Source of the DNA: Dictyophora rubrovolvata
Taxonomy: Eukaryota > Basidiomycota > Agaricomycetes > Phallales > Phallaceae
Direction: 5' to 3'
DNA: 64,000 bases
NCBI GenBank assembly: GCA_029959195.1
Contig: CP114120.1
Span: 434,001-498,000 of the forward strand
In this document: positions 23,628 through 35,898 of the stretch, one piece after another
How positions within the stretch are numbered: the first letter of the stretch is position 1
Layout of the letters: every line of letters begins with the position of its first letter
Notes under the pieces: model-generated
Seen by the model: the letters and a program-made list of their open reading frames with translations, nothing else
Databases searched by the model: none
What the model was told of the DNA's origin: nothing
Program-made: the position numbers and the translations under genes

Positions 23628-24186
23628 TGGGCAGAAATTCTACAGCCAATCGTATCTGGATAAATACTTCGATTCGGGAGGTGAATGAATACGGGTGAAG
23701 ACAAGATGGGATAAGACTGCAAAGGAGTGCGTCTCTCTCTGAATGAACTCGGGAATTTCCGCAACAAAACGTAATCCACGTGGGCTGAACTTCTTCGGAC
23801 CTACGACAGCGGTCCAATTTATAAACAGATTGTGTCTTGTCAAAGAAAATAGTTTATTGACAAAGACCATCGTATTATAAATTAGTTTAATGTATTTCGA
23901 GGACATATAATAACCGAAACATGTTAATGATGAAGTTGGAGGAAAAACATGGGGGGGGAGAGGGGTGTACAACTTAGAGACGTCCCGCAAGTTCTGAACG
24001 AAGTGTTCCAAATAAAGTAACGTCGATTACAACATTTTGTTTCATTACTTGAAGGGTCTTGATTTGAAATTGAAAAACCGAATCAAACTGTCATTAAGCA
24101 AACCCATCAATAATCACTCAATATTCTCTCTCTCTCTCTAAGCGTCCACGGATGATGGGGCGAGGTAAAGGGTTGACCGGATCTGT

Positions 24187-27100
24187 CTATTTGGCCACAT
24201 CCGATCCATTCGACCGTTGTCGTACCAAGTATGTTCGAGGGCCAAGTGGTCCTGGAGAAGTAGGAGATCGCAAAGGTTCCTCCGGGGCTGCAGCCGAACT
24301 GGACTTGGTATCATTCTCCTCCTCCACCATGAGATGATTATCATCAAATCCAGCATCGGATTCAACCAACTGTCGTGCGGGAGGTCGTTCCAGCTGCGCC
24401 TCCAGAAGCTGTTAAACAAATGTAATCAATCAAAAACGGCAAAAGACGACGTCATATATTTTAATATACGTACACCCTGCCGTAATTCTTCTCCAGCATA
24501 CTCACTCTCCATCTCAGCCTCGCCCAACAAAGCCTGCCCTTTCCTAAAAATCTCACCTTCTTCCTCCAACAAATAACGTGATCTAAAAAAAAAAGAGCAA
24601 AAAAAAGTATCTATTAACAAAAGGAAAGTCTCAAAAGAACAACGACGATCTTAATCTAAGATCGTCAAAACCGGTAAACATGCCTATCCACAGTGGGCGA
24701 TAGAATCGCTTCTGCACCACCTTGCTCTTGCAGCTGCCGCAGCTCCTCTTCAAGCTCAGCTCTTCTCACCCTCTCTTCCTCATCTTCCTCGTCAGAGTCC
24801 GTTATCGAAAAGCTAGAGCCCATGATAAGTTTTTGCAAGACCGGTGAGGATTCTTGAGATTCAGGAAGGGCTTTGCCCTTGCCCTTGTCCACTTTTGGAG
24901 TTGTAGGCGATGGATTATCAGCATCATCATCATCTTCATTATTATGGCCAATCGCAACCGTCGGGTCTTCAGGATGGTCACCAGAGTCACCAGGATGTCC
25001 GTTCTCGGGTCTGAGTGTGTTTGCGGAGGACGTCGAACCGGCTGAATTTCTGCGAGATAATGGCCGTGTACCTATTTTCACGCAAGAGTAGTCAATAACG
25101 ATTACCATTAATAAAAGATACAAACTGACCGAGAGCAGCCTCAGTGTCACGAATCAAAACACTCAGGTCATCATTCAAAATTAACATTTCTTCCAACTTT
25201 CTTGTATCGGGGTCAGGATCCGCCGTCATAGATTGTATGATAGCAACAAGAAGTGGTAAGACTGTTTTGGAGCGTTCCAAAGCTATGTGATTCTCGTCTT
25301 CATCTACGACTGTAGTTGGGGTGGTGGTGGTAGTGGTGGTGGAGGGAGGGGTAGGGATCGTGCTTTGCTGCTGCAAACGCACAATTCTCGAACTCGACCT
25401 GACTCCTCGTACGCGTGTTAGAACTTCTTCTAGTTGCAGTTTACACTCTACAGCTCGAACCACCACGTCGGTGTCAGCATCCGCGCCCGAGCCTGAGTCG
25501 GACTATCACAAAAAATGAGAATACAAATCCAGTAGAATAAAATGCCATGGGTTACCTTGATGCTCTTCCGCGCAGCATCATCAGCACTATGAATTGATTT
25601 CGCCAACTCACTCTCCTCAATCATACTCCAAACCCCTTTCGCCCGAGCACCAGCACCAGCAGCACCACTAGCACCATCACCAGCAGAAGCAGCCTTATCC
25701 GCATCGCCTTGCCCCCCACCAGCACCCCCACCTTTCTCATCCCCAACCAACCCAGCAGCTCTCGCAGCCTCCTCCGTATTCCTCACACAAACACTCAAAA
25801 TATCCCTACAAAACCTCGCCATCTCCTCGTTCCCAGGCTCAATATTCAAATCAAGACACCGTAACACGAAATTCTTTTTGATGCCCACGCTGAGCGCGAG
25901 AACGCCTGCGTGGTCGAGGGCTGGGTTGAGTGTTAGATCGAGGTGGAGTAAAGCTTGGGCTTCGGAGAGGAATTCGGCGAGCATTATTGCGCCGGAGGAG
26001 GTTAGGGATGTGTTGGAGAGGAAAAGGCGTTTGAGGGAGGTGTTTAGTGTTAGGGCCGTGCGGATGTGTTGGATCTTGTGTGTGAAAAGTTGGTTAGTTA
26101 GACGGTTGGGTCTGATGAGCTGGGATATCTACTTACTCCTTCGAGTGAAGGACCACAACATGGGTTCTTACTAAGATCAAGTGTTTCCAAACAACTGTTA
26201 TATTTCTAAATAAAAAAAGATAAGACATGAATTCGCTAACTTTACGAGTTACATACCAAAGATTCCGCAATCTGCGTTAACCCAACAGCATCAATCTTAT
26301 TCTCACTCAAATTAAGAATCTTAAGCGTTCTATTCCGTTTGAGAACCTGAGCGATATAAAGAGTCCCGCCCTAACCAAACATATACAAAAAATCCTTTTC
26401 TCCCAAAAGGGGGGCAACTAAAAAAACACACACCTTGATATCATTCCCTTTAAGATCCAAAGTCCTCAACGCGCCCAACCTCGGCAAATTATCCAACGCC
26501 CTGACTTTATCCAACAAAGCAGCACTAGGCTGCTGCAGCGGATCATACGCATACGCATACGAGCCTGACAGTGTCCTTGGAGTTGAAACTGAAACATGGT
26601 GGTTCGAAACACCAGATGATGCCGTTGCAGTTGCCATTCCAATCCCGCGGAGTGGTGCTGGTGGTGGGTGTCGAGTGGTTATTCCACCTTGAGCGGAGGA
26701 TGTAATGATTGGCACTGGCACTGTCGCTGTGGCTGTGGCTGTGTGGTCGACTAGTGTTGATGTTGATTCTGTTGGAGAAGGCGGTGCTTGTGCTGATGGT
26801 GCTGGTGTGGGTGTTAATGACGTTTGGGAGGCGGGTGGTTGAGCGTCTTGTTGGTGCTGTTGTTCCTCTTGCTCGCGTTGCTGCTGCTGTGATACAGGAC
26901 TTTGCACTGATGACACAGGTTTTGCACCCGCAAATGTAGGAACAGTCGGAGTCGTAGGCGTAACCGCGGGTGTAGACGCCGCAGATCCAGATCCTGGTGC
27001 AAGAGACGACCTTCCCGGACTCGCACCCGCACCCGCATTCCCAACGTTTCGTCTCGCTTTAGGTATGTAAGGTGTATATGTGGTTTGCGGTATCGTGCCG

Positions 27101-28772
27101 GCTCCTGACGAAGCTACTGTAGGATGCCGAGGCGGGGGTGCAAGATTCACAGGTCGTCTTTTCGCTGCAGCCGCATTCAAAGGAGAAGGTGAAGGAGGAA
27201 GGTTATTAATAGTTGTTATGGGAGTACTAGAGTGCTGAGATTGGGATTGGGACTGAGAAAAGAGTGACGTGGTATGTGATGATGGTAGTGTGTTATACTG
27301 ATGTTGGTGCGTGGACGTAGGTGTGGATGCTGATGCTGAGGCTGATATAGTTGATGATATAGTTGTTCCGGATGAAAATGCAGAGGAAAAACTATCGGGG
27401 TAGTCTTTTATCATTAGTGCTAGAGCTACTGCGCCAGTTGCGTTGATGCGGTTATGACGGAGAGAGATGTTGCGGAGGGATGAAGTGCGGACTGTTTGGG
27501 CTACAAGCGGAGATTTTAGTATGTTTGGTATGAGGGGAGTAAGAGAAAACACACCTAATGTCTCGAGCGATGGTTGTTTAAGTGAGCAGTCATCTAGTCT
27601 TAGAGAAAGTAAGGATGACGTTGATGATGTTGGACCATGTTCGGATTGCAAACTTGGTGTCTGGGGTGGGGATATGGTATTTGGTGAATGCGGAGGAGTT
27701 GTGCCTAGTGCTGATACGATAAATTCGATTGCTTTTTTTTCTAGTGCGTTTTGAGAGAGATCGAGGTATTGAATTGTAGTTGACTATGGATTTTAATTAA
27801 ACATATATATTTTGAGTTCATGTATTTTTTTATATCTTAGCTTACCTTGGAGATATACGCGCCTACTAGTTTGAAGGCTGGAAGTTTCATGTTCCGGTTC
27901 GAAGCTATAGAAAAAAATAAAAGGGTGTTTGTGATAAGAAGCGCGTGGAGAATGGGTTTTATTGTCTATGGGTTATGAATATTAAACTGCATACATCTCA
28001 AAAAAGCATGGGTTAAAAGTTGAACGTACCTGATGTGTTAAATCGCACTCTCGGAGAACAAGTTTACGAAGACCCCACTCTATGGATAGTATATCGGCCA
28101 AAGCATAAGCAGAATGTAGGGATAGTTGTATTCCGGAGAGATCGAGTGCACGGGGTGACGTTGTTGCTGCATGCTGTGAAAACACATCATCGAGGTCAGA
28201 ATTTCTTGTTCGGACATGATATAAAGACAACACCACGGTACCCGTAAAGCAGTAGTAACGATTGGATTGACAGTCTCCTCTCTGCCTAGACAACACTCCT
28301 TATAAAAAGTCTCCACTTTATCCATACTCCACCAGTGATCTTCCTCTTTGTTCTCTCCATTTACACTCGTCACGCTCGAACTCCGAACAATCCTGCGTCT
28401 CCTCTCGGCCTCTTTCAGCTCGATATTCCGCTTCTCCTCCTTGATATTCGGGGTATGCGGCGGGTTAGAAGACATGATCGGATAAACTGTCGACATTTGC
28501 GGGAGAATGAAATGTGCGCGTTTCAAAGGCGTGTCTCTAGCACCTGTTACGGCTCCTGCTGGAGAAGACGAGGGCGAAGGGACGGGAAGCACAACATTGG
28601 GAGAAGAGGGCAGAAGCTTTGAGAATGTGGAATAGAAGAAACTACGCGATGGTGGCGGTGGTGGTTTTTTGAGAATTGGCTTTCCCGGACGGATTATTGG
28701 GATTGCGGACGACGATGGAGACGGCGATGTCGGAGACAGAGGTGAGTTTGGCACTGGCAGAGGCGATGCCAT
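24187..28772 (-). CDS. Long LRR (RNI-like) protein, probable protein phosphatase 1 regulator
   Basis: The N-terminus (MASPLPVPNSPLSPTSPSPS) is Pro/Ser-rich and disordered. It carries KRAHFILPQMSTVYP, similar to the RVxF PP1-docking plus LP segment of PPP1R37-type proteins, though with Ala in the V position. LRRs follow across introns: ALDLSGIQLS, YLDLSQNALEKKA, NISLRHNRINATG, LDLKGNDIKGGTLY, ILNLSENKIDAVGL, ETLDLSKNPCCGP and FLSNTSLTSSGA. Between the third and fourth lies an insert of some 260 residues rich in Ser/Thr/Pro/Gln with a poly-Gln stretch (QQQQREQEEQQHQQ). C-terminally a helical region (ECKLQLEEVLTRVRG, LEEMLILNDDLSVLIRDTEA) precedes an acidic tail and SRYLLEEEGEIFRKGQALLG, ending RQRSNGSDVAK. 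About ten exons. The family is conserved in basidiomycetes; PP1 regulation is inference from the motif and architecture. Confidence 0.8.
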
Positions 28773-29190
28773 GCTTAGATGCCCTTTAAAGAACAGACAA
28801 ACACAGCTCTGACCGCCTTCCGGATATTTTCTTCCAGTTTATCTCGTTTCAGCCCGACGCTCTGCCCTAGTATCGTTCGTGCTGTAACGTATGGCGGGGC
28901 TTGAAATTTTGTGGCTCGGCATCTGGTTGCTCTCTCTCGTGCCTTTTCTTGGCCTCTGGTAAATACATAGAGAAGTGTTTACTCTCACAGAATCAAGGCA
29001 AGACCTGGTGTTCTTCTCACCACTTAAGATGTGTCTGGTGCCTTGCGATTGGAAGCTCAAATTCGGTCTGGCTTCAATACAAATCAATCACACTAATGTA
29101 TCATACTGACGATAGTTATTTTATAGATAGATTGTAGTGATTCCAGTTCATTTCATGGTCCCCGGCAGAGTCACAAACAGAAGCCTACAT

Positions 29191-30201
29191 ATGTCTCCTC
29201 TTCGGTACTATGTCTTCGACGCCTTCACAACCAGCCAATTCAAAGGCAATCCAGCAGCCGTAGTCCTCCTTCCTCAGGAATGCAAGCAAACAATCATCAT
29301 CACCGATAATCTCCTTCAGTATATAGCTTCGGAGTTTAATCTCGCAGAAACTGCGTTCGTTTCTCCCCCGCCGGGGCCTGCCGACGGTGAATCTGGTCGT
29401 CGGAAGCCCGGACATTACAGCTTGCGCTGGTTCACACCTACCACTGAATTTCCCTTATGTGGTCATGCTACATTGTCTGCTGCTGCTGCATTACTCCTTG
29501 AAGAATCACCTGCCGTGACAGAATTAGAATTGTCATTCCATACGCTTTCTGGAGTCCTCCACGCGCGACGACTTGCATCACCTGATAATGGCACTAGACT
29601 CGAACTGGAGCTTCCTGCCGGAGATGTCACGGCTCTTTCTGAAACTGAGAATGAACGTGTAACAAATGCTGTCCGTCGGGCCTTCTGTCATTCAGCATCA
29701 GTTAAAGTCGAGTTCGCAGGCACTGGTTCTGGGATATCGTTCCAGTACTACCTCCTTGTCGAAGTAGCAGGAGTTTCTTTGGAAGGCTTTCAGATTGATG
29801 CTTCGCCATTGGTAAGTTAAACTACTGCATATTTCAACACCTCGACATCTCAAGCGTTACAGAACGTACTTCGCCCTCGCTGGGAAGTCATAATCTTCAC
29901 CCAACGCCCCCAGCTTATTACCGACAACCAAGAGCCAAGCAATCCTCATTTCATTTCCCGAGTCTTTTGTCCTCTAGAAGTTATCCCTGAAGATCCGGTG
30001 ACAGGAAGTGCCCATTGCATGCTCGGACCATACTGGGCTACCCGTCTCGATCTTCGCTCGCCAGAGGTAGAATTACAGGCCATTCAAGTCAGCTCTCGCG
30101 GTGGAAATATAGGGTTAGTTTGGGACGAAAATAGAAAGATATGTCGTCTTCGTGGATCCGTCACGTTGGTTGCGAAAGGGGAGTTATATGTTACGCACTA
30201 G
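29191..30201 (+). CDS. PhzF-family isomerase/epimerase
   Basis: Two exons flank a 51-bp intron (about 29813-29863). The start MSPLRYYVFDAFTTSQFKGN matches the usual PhzF N-terminus, so 29191 is preferred over an in-frame ATG 54 bp upstream. The catalytic Glu lies in FNLAETAFV. Other family blocks are LRWFTPTTEFPLCGHATL, RVFCP..VIPEDPVTGSAH and SSRGGNIGL. The protein is about 320 residues, the normal PhzF size, with two similar halves forming diaminopimelate-epimerase-like domains. PhzF enzymes catalyse proton shifts on small acids; bacterial PhzF acts in phenazine synthesis, and the fungal substrates are mostly unknown. Nothing next to it suggests a pathway. The copy looks intact. Confidence 0.92.
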
Positions 30202-30329
30202 TAGGGGTAGAGACAGCTGCTGCACTCCACGGCGCAAGTTAGAAAGGGCAATACCATATGATTTCCTCCATTTCAGCTATAATTTCATCGCGATTTCCAG
30301 GTCATCGACGTGTTCGACGACTATCAAGT

Positions 30330-30436
30330 TGTTGGTTTATATCTCTTTCATCACTATCCGACTGGTCGAGCTCTGAGTACTACAATGAGGACCGTGAAGC
30401 GTTCTTTCAAAAAGCACTACCCTTGATGTTTTGGGT
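30330..30436 (+). pseudogene. Short third fragment of the HNH-family gene
   Basis: The sequence reads YLFHHYPTGRALST, the same block as GYLFHHYPTDKALST in the two larger copies, followed by a stretch that no longer matches well. Nucleotide identity over TATCTCTTTCATCACTATCC is exact for 20 bases. No other part of the gene is present nearby. Confidence 0.6.
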
Positions 30437-30542
30437 GAGTATTTTGTCTCGGAGGGAAGTACTCTAGAAATACTCCAGAAAGAGGAAATAAAAATGAAAA
30501 AGCGATTATGGACGGCGAGTTGGTGACCTTTTATACGATCAT

Positions 30543-30637
30543 AATTGTCATTTGAATTCATGTATCTTATAATCATCATTTATCGAAAATAATTGTCATT
30601 TAGATTCACGTATCTTATAATCATTATTTATCGAAAT
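30543..30637 (+). repeat. Two-unit tandem repeat, period 48 bp
   Basis: AATTGTCATTT..ATTCA.GTATCTTATAATCAT.ATTTATCGAAA is repeated head to tail with four differences. Confidence 0.85.
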
Positions 30638-30639
30638 CT

Positions 30640-33306
30640 TGCACGTTTATCGGTGGAGTTAAAAGGCTCGTGAGTTTCAAAATTCAGGGGGTGTTCTGCT
30701 TTATACCAGATACCAGTGCAGCGCTAAAATCGCTATGGAATATAAAAACATCACCAGTCCTTGTACCGCCAATTCCAAGGTGTATTCTTGTCTTCATCTT
30801 GAACCTCTGGGAGCGCCACTATGGTTATCATCGATGATTATCCGAATGTGATCGTGCACGAGGTAATACTCCGAGTCGTAGGCCTCCTCGAAAGTATAAC
30901 CGAGTAAGAGTACCTTCGCCAACGCCATAACAGGTCCTTGAAGGAGTCGAAATAATCGTGGGCGCAACCAATCTTGAAAATTCCTTGAGAACGGACAATA
31001 GAAGTTGCCTACAAATTGTGCCATTTACCTTGGATCGGTTTCGTTCAGACAGTATGCCACGCATGCTGATGCTCTCGACAACCCAACCACTCACGGCAAG
31101 ACAAGGTAAGCTCCACCTTATGTCCCATTTAAGGAGAATAAGCAATGACCAACTTGAAGGATAGAGGATTCACTCCAATGTCTGGCATATACCCCTCCAA
31201 CTTGAACGTGTCAATGCACGACTACTATCCCGTCGAGCAAGCTCCAGCAGCTCCTGGCTCGTTCTTTCGCTTCCTGTTCCTCACTCAACGCCCGAAATAT
31301 CGAACTGTACATTAGTATTCCAGGAGGTTCAAGTCTTAAAGTGTCCCTTGTTAGTCACGCGATGTTGATACGGGTTCGAATCGACACTGCTTCTAAGAAT
31401 ATTGTGTTCTCAATTCTCGATATTCAAGACAACATCGATTCGATGCTCCAACATTGACAAAAATACATCGCTCCTCAGGCCTTACAAACGCGCGGTCTTG
31501 CTCTTGAGGCCTGCTTCATCGCACATTCGGACATCAATGCCATTATTATGGCTAATTTTTGTTTTGCAATGTGTACATGTTTATTCCTCATGCGTGTAAG
31601 TGATCATTTGTTTCCCTTAATAAGGCTGGCGAACCGACCCGACCATTACCAAGGATTCCGAAATCAATAATCAATGTTGGGTTGGACTGTTAGACAGAAT
31701 GGATGGATTCAACACCTTGGCAAGCTTACCAAGATTAGTTCATGTCTCAGTATTGGACGCAGTGGTAAAGGGAACACGTAACCTGATCGTTTTCCCTCAA
31801 TACGTTTGTGGGTAGCCTCCGAGGACTCATTGGCATTCAACGATGGAATTGGAGTCAGGCGGAGAGACATTTCCCAAGGGACCGAAAAGCAATCGGACTT
31901 GTACGCAGAACTAAAAGAATTACAGGCCGCAGCCGCAGAAAACAGCATCAGTGACAATGCATCTATCAGCTCCAGCTCTTCGATATCGTCAGCTACCCTT
32001 CAATAAGCACCATTAATCTGCCTGAAGATTCTCCCACACGAGTCACCGACTTTGCAATCATCAAAGTTCTTGAAGATGATGATCCGCCCCCCGTCCGTAA
32101 TCCTACAAAGGCCGGAGCCGCTGAGGCGAAACGTGTCGAAGTCAAGAAATCAAGCGCTTCGCAAGCCGCTGGCTGCAGGATGAAGCGTTGATATTTCAGA
32201 TTAATCAGTTAATACGTGCAGCTACGACTGGCGCTTTGATTTGATTCAAGCCGCACTGCTGTTCGAAAAGTACGGGGATTCACTCGACTCGGTAATCGTC
32301 ATTGGAGCATGTGGCGATTATTGGAGTCATGCCATTCTTAGACCAAATAATATCGACCCCGAGCTTTTGGAAAACCTGCAGATAAACTTTGAATGTGGAT
32401 GACTATAGGCCCGCCAAGCCTTGATCTCCAGTAGTGCAATTGGACAACAGTTCATCATGGAAGAGACTTCGGAAACTATTCAAAGATATTTGCGCATAAG
32501 ACCATTTCTTTCCATCACTGTCGGGTAAAAGCTTACTGTAAATCATGTATACTTAATAAAGAAACTGATTCTCTTGTGATATTATTCAAAGTGAGAAAGT
32601 CTGGACACCGTAACCATGCTCTCAGGATCATTCAAGTCGAGTACCGTAGTCGAGGATGATGAACCGTCAAAGGATTAAAGGAAAGTAATCACCCAACTAA
32701 TAGTCGCACATATCATATTGATTGTGGCTTGACAAAAAGCGATGGTGGATTCCTTTAAATTAAGGTTTCTTCCGCACTGTGTATTTTTGTTTTCAACGGT
32801 CACCACATACCCAAAGTACAAATATCGTCTCTCAGACATTGCTCGTATCATTCAAGAGACGACATGGTGTGATCTATGATTAGAGGTAAAAGTCGACTGC
32901 AAGACCTTGGCAAGACCGTGTGACACTCGGAAGGCACGGAATGTGACTGTGACAGCGCACGTCAAGGTCTGGTCCGAACTGAAAGGCCATCAAACACCAT
33001 AGCCTAGTCTGGTGTCTCTCCAGGGCAGTCAGGTCCAGTCCACCAGAACATGACAGCGATTTGTGCCTTTCCTGTCTCAAATTGCGCCTTCTGCCTTCTC
33101 CCGAAATAGTTCCTTTTCTCCATATGTAAGATTAAAGATTGAACTTCACTTCGGCTCGTTTTGTCCTTCTCGGAGTCGGTTGGCGGGTTCGGATTTTGTC
33201 GGGTTCGAATTTTTTTAACTTACCGGGCTTGCGGGCTCGAGGCATTGTGAAAAGGGTTGACCAGCCTTTTCACTTTTCCATTCCAAACACACCAATCCCC
33301 ATCGTT
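30640..33306. other. Gene-remnant zone, 2.7 kb
   Basis: Several coding-like pieces occur without a continuous model. They are a minus-strand frame at 30794-31024 (YTFEEAYDSEYYLVHDHIR), a short plus frame at 31145-31315 (FTPMSGIYPSNLNVSMHDYY), and a plus frame around 31806-32004 ending in a Ser/Ala-rich run. Plus-strand pieces near 32010-32170 (LPEDSPTRVTDFAIIKVLED) and 32220-32400 (YDWRFDLIQAALLFEKYGDS, VIVIGACGDYWSHAILRPNN) follow, then 32407-32527 (SSSAIGQQFIMEETSETIQ). Stops and missing donors interrupt them. I recognised no family; the pieces may be an eroded gene or genes. Confidence 0.35.
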
Positions 33307-34119
33307 ATGTCCTCACGATCATATCTAACACTTTCAAACGCATCTCCGGAGATCCACAAAACAGTTCAAACTCGATTCTTGTATTTTGTTGTCGGTTCTT
33401 CTAAGCGTGCTTTTGGAAAGTCTGTCGGTGATAAGATCGAAATTGTCAAATTACTCTATGATACGTCCAGCCATACGGCTATTGTAGAATGCACAATCGT
33501 GATAGACAATGGTATGTGTGTGTGTGTGTGTTGTCCCCATAATCACTTGTATTCTAATTGATTTGTTCAGATATGGTCGATGAAAAACAGACTTTACATA
33601 CCGGGTGTGTCGCTTATTTGTTGGACATGTAAAGTATCTTTACCAAGTTGGAGTCGTCAGCTAATTATTTTGATCTGTGCCGAACAGGATTACAGCTCTA
33701 CCTTTCGTCCTTCTCAGCTCCGTCCCTGACGCTCAAACAAGCTCCAAGTTCACAATGGCGTCATTCGCACCGTCAAAAAGCCTAGACATCACATACACCA
33801 AACTCGATGTACCAATGAAAGTGCAATTTCTTATTCTATCGACAATTGAACTGACGCAATCGATAAATAGAAACTCCCAACTAAAAATTGTAGCAAACAC
33901 TATAACACACGTTAAAAACACGTTATACGTCCACGGAGAAGTAAGACCGTCCCACCATATCACACATTATCATCCCCTCGCCAAAGTCTAATAATCCTCG
34001 TGTTTTAATTAAAGGTACGGGAGATGGATAATAACCGTTTGGTGGCTTATGCGAATCATGTAAAAGCGATGCCGCGGCAACCTCCGCTTGCCGCCATTAG
34101 ATTGGGATTCAAACTATGA
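33307..34119 (+). CDS. Hotdog-fold thioesterase-like protein (4HBT/PaaI type)
   Basis: The start MSSRSYLTLSNASPEIHKTV is followed by GDKIEIVKLLYDT and IVECTIVIDN. After an intron beginning with a (GT)n run come DMVDEKQTLHTGCVAYLLDM, then ITALPFVLLSS, LKIVANTITHVKNTLYVHGE and REMDNNRLVAYANHVKAMP. The blocks LHTGCVAYLLD, LKIV and GRLVA.G.HVK match fungal ACOT13/PaaI-like acyl-CoA thioesterases; the usual HGG appears as HTG. The family hydrolyses acyl-CoA thioesters; the substrate here is unknown. A candidate intron at 33829-33878 (GTGCAA..TAG) would break the frame, and the frame is open through it, so it is probably retained as coding. About 200 residues, normal for the family. Confidence 0.7.
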
Positions 34120-35898
34120 TTGGCAGGTCAAGTTACGACGGTTTTTTTGTACTATTTAATTAAAGGTGTGTCTGCTCACTACTCACTATCGGTTATACGA
34201 TCGTTCATATTTCTACAGTAATTAGTGGACACTGGCATACGTTCTGTCCAATCGGAATCATTGTACTCTCAAAGTTTTAATAATCGCTACTGGCTACTGC
34301 AGCATGTTACTTTGCATTTGGAACCAGTGACGCAATCCCTCAGTGGTACGATTCAAATGCAAGCTGCAAGCCAAAGTTTTGTACACGAGTTGAGTATCAG
34401 GTTCATGGTTTAAATACCTTCAGCTTCCATGATCATGATCAGTGGGGAAAATCAACTTGATCTGATCGTCGCACTTGCGTAACCATGCTCTGCATGTTTG
34501 TAGAATCAATGAGCACGATCAGGAATGAATCCGAACCACTCCCTTCAAATCTCTGAATCGTTGGACCAAGTTTTGGTTAGTGATTTGGAGGTACTCTAAT
34601 CTCGACCCTCAATTGACGTTATTTAAATAAATTTCAAAAGAACTATCGAGTCTTCAACGGATTATTTTTAGTTCTAATCATAAAATGAGAGGTAGAACCG
34701 TAGAAGAGAAGATGGAACCGTGCTATTATCTAACCAATTGACTTTATCAGTTTTTGATCTCCAGAATCCAACTCGGACCGGTAAAATGATCTAGTCCACG
34801 GAAAATAGAAAAGGACGTCAGAGGATTCGCTCCAGGCCAAGTACATACAAAATACATATACTGGCACGGTATTCCCACAACGAAGAAAAATTGATGCAAC
34901 TAAATCGTTCTAAACTCATTATGCAAAACATCATGGAAAACAAATCAGCACATGAAATTCCTTTTCCCTCGTCGTTATACCCCGAATAGACAGACTTTCC
35001 GCGGTTCAAAGTGAAATGCATCTTCCGAGTTGGAAGTCTGCATTTTCACCTCAACTCAGTTGAGACATACATTTGTAGATATGCGGCATTGATCCAAATT
35101 TGTTCCGCCGTGGGGCCCAAGTACGCGGGGTACGTGATTCTGTCCCATCCTTTCTAAAAATATAGAACTATTTACCACGCTTTTTTAAAAAAAGCATATT
35201 TAATAGCGGTCAGACGGGTTGATGAGAAGGTAGCTTTAAGAAATGGAGATGTCAACTCAAGAGTGCACGGACACTTGCACGGTAGCATTTTAAACTGCAA
35301 AGTGGGGTTGGTCATTTGCAAGTTTTGATTTCGTGATGACCGCTCATTTTGATTGAATCAAATTACAAAGGTGTTGATCGATTTTTGCTTCTTCATGAGC
35401 TAGGTTAGAACCTATTTCTGGGGACTCTGGTACATTTCCCTCCGAGTCTATTCATTTGAGCATTAAGGTTTAACGTCGAGGAGGTATCCGGCGATATAAA
35501 GACACTCAAAATAAACGCTTGTCTTTGGACCTATAAAAACGTTTTTTCCTCGTCATCAATTTACTCAAAGATCTAGATCTTGAGAATTTGTCTTCATCGG
35601 GATCTTTCTCAAAATTCACGTTCCCAGCGTACGAAATCATACGTACCGTAACTGAATACGACCCACGGGAACGCAAGAACTCGAGCCAATCCCGTGCCGA
35701 AGAGACAGCGAGCTCGGCTGATATAGTAAAATATAATGCATGATTCATAGTCCGTGTTTATTTTCGTTTTGTTTGAACTATTTCGGGTATGATACTTGCT
35801 GCATAAAACTTGAAGTTGATTGAAATCATCAAGACGATCACGTCCCCGGTCCCCCTTGAAGTAACTCGCTCGCCTCCAGCTTGAAACACTCGTTAATC
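34120..35898. other. About 1.8 kb without a recognisable gene
   Basis: No splice-linked coding pattern was found. A minus frame at 35506-35748 (SVTVRMISYAGNVNFEKDP) was not recognised. Confidence 0.5.

Noticed and set aside
26709-27044. Several long frames on both strands in the 26.4-27.6 kb region
   Set aside because: They are antisense or shifted readings of the repetitive Ser/Thr/Pro/Gln insert of the LRR gene.
28901-29137. Plus-strand frame just upstream of the PhzF gene
   Set aside because: Cys/Ser-rich without a motif; more likely promoter and 5' UTR sequence.
31340-31400. Possible tRNA because of GGGTTCGAATC (B-box-like)
   Set aside because: No matching A box, acceptor stem or anticodon arm could be folded upstream.
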